DNA of 64,000 nt, taken from positions 7,316,001-7,380,000 of the forward strand of contig CAJFCV020000004.1 of assembly GCA_904066235.2 (NCBI GenBank), written 5' to 3'. Each line of letters opens with the position of its first letter. Position 1 is the first letter of the stretch. Positions 63,069 to 64,000 of this stretch are shown in pieces. Below the pieces are notes generated by a model. It searched no databases. It was not told the DNA's origin and worked only from the letters and a program-made list of their open reading frames with translations. The translations under genes were made by a program, and so were the position numbers. The DNA is from Bursaphelenchus xylophilus (Eukaryota; Nematoda; Chromadorea; Rhabditida; Aphelenchoididae).

Positions 63069-63978
63069 ATGGCTGAGAGTAATTATGGGACCCCTGGCGC
63101 TGATGCCGCCGTAAAAGCGGCGGAAGACGAAGCGAAAAGTCAGATCGCGAAGGACAAAAACAAAGGCAAAGATAAGGACAAGATAAAGGACGAAGAGAAG
63201 CTTTCCAAGCTCAATGAAACGATGAGAGACCCCAATCGTAACTGGAATTTCAAGTCTTTGTACGCATGAATCGTTTGATTTAGCTCCCAAACGCTCGATC
63301 GACGCCTCCACCTTTGACGAACCCACCAGGTTGATCCAATTCGATCCCGAGAAGAACCTGACCATGATCCCGGGCGAAACTCGAATCATATTCGGGACAA
63401 ATCTCAATGACTTTGACGTCATGGTCAAGGTATTCCAAAGTTTTAGTAGATCCAACATCATTTAGGTTGAAGCAACGGGCTGTAAAGCAACGGTCACTAG
63501 AAATTCAACCGTACCGCCACAAGATACCTGCAATATTGAGGTTTATTATGAAAAGAAAACGGATCCTCTAAGTACAGAAAAGGCCAGTGTCACCATCAGA
63601 ATGTGCAAGGCAAACGGGACAGACAAATGTGAGTGGTTTGTAAAGGCAGATGAGTATTATGAAATCATGCCCTTCCCTGTTTATGCATGACGTCATATTG
63701 TTTTGATTAAATGAGAAAAACAGGAATATATAATATTCTTGTTACGCCTTCTTTTTCTAGGTACCCAAGTCATTACAATCTTGGGGAAACACGGCTCGGG
63801 TCAACTCAGAAAGAAGCCCATGAAGACCACGATCGTTCGGAAGGCCAAACTCAAAAGCGATCTGAATGCCCGAGAGAAATCGGGAGTGTTTTTGATGGCG
63901 AAGAAGGGCGTGGATTACCTTGAATTCCGTGCTTTTGAGGTTTTCCATGAGGATGAGAAGCTGTATGACGATCTTTGA
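63069..63978 (+). CDS. Protein with a possible MSP/PapD-like domain
   Basis: Four exons: 63069-63237, 63284-63429, 63466-63628, 63761-63978; 231 aa. A Lys/Asp/Glu-rich N-terminus (KDKNKGKDKDKIKDEEK) is followed by a beta-rich region with LIQFDPEKNLTMIPGET, VKVEATGCKATVTRN, TVPPQDTCNIEVYYEKK and SVTIRMCKANG, whose spacing of short strands and VPP turn resembles the major-sperm-protein/VAP fold. A basic segment and FRAFEVFHEDEKLYDD end it. The resemblance is by pattern only. The first donor is placed at GTAACT inside the open frame, because only that phase continues in exon 2. A tttttttcgcag acceptor lies about 40 bp before the ATG, and KDSR ends 196 bp upstream. Confidence 0.68.
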
Positions 63979-64000
63979 GCATTCCTTGCTGACGGGATAA

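Overview
The window is nuclear DNA from a nematode, not bacterial. Almost every gene is cut by GT-AG introns, most of them only 32-50 nt long, with acceptors of the form TTTAG or TTTTCAG. Several start codons sit directly behind an acceptor-like TTTTAG or TTTCAG, as expected for spliced-leader trans-splicing, and many same-strand genes are 130-270 bp apart, as in nematode operons. Gene content fits: a tandem p38 MAPK pair, a ZP-domain cuticlin-like protein, synaptophysin, SKP1/SKR, RIC-8 and an FGD/EXC-5-type RhoGEF. I cannot name the species. All gene models were spliced by hand from the sequence; summed exon lengths are divisible by three in every complete model.

Layout. 0-0.3 kb: last exon of a neuropeptide precursor with an allatostatin-C/somatostatin-type cyclic peptide. 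1.7-8.6 kb (minus): a probable operon of a two-pass membrane protein, a divergent p38-like kinase (DFC and TAY motifs) and a canonical p38 MAPK. 9.3-11.6 kb (plus): Rieske protein and synaptophysin. 12.7-14.7 kb (minus): SPSB3. 14.7-18.1 kb: gene-poor. 18.1-22.7 kb: claudin-like four-pass protein, SKP1 (minus), ribosomal protein L15, Obg-type GTPase GTPBP10. 22.9-27.4 kb (minus): FGD-type RhoGEF with 12 exons. 27.4-30.6 kb: gene-poor. 30.6-38 kb (plus): four-pass membrane protein, two Yippee genes, OTUD5. Two hAT-type non-autonomous transposons full of GGCCCG repeats, each with a perfect 8-bp target duplication, lie next to and inside the Yippee genes. 38.5-40.6 kb (minus): Thr-rich membrane protein and capping protein alpha. 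41.6-47.3 kb (plus): SLC38A9, NADH pyrophosphatase, aldo-keto reductase. 47.6-50.6 kb (minus): ZP protein and PQBP1. 50.7-57.9 kb (plus): FAM98 and exocyst SEC-10, with a minus-strand SDR nested in a SEC-10 intron. 58.1-61.0 kb (minus): RIC-8 and a complex I NDUFV3-like subunit. 61.7-64 kb (plus): 3-ketodihydrosphingosine reductase and an MSP-like protein.

Most genes are conserved housekeeping genes. The parts most worth a second look are the AST-C-like peptide, the DFC/TAY p38 paralogue beside a canonical p38, the two GC-rich hAT elements, and the very short introns. No CRISPR array, prokaryotic operon, rRNA or convincing tRNA gene was seen.
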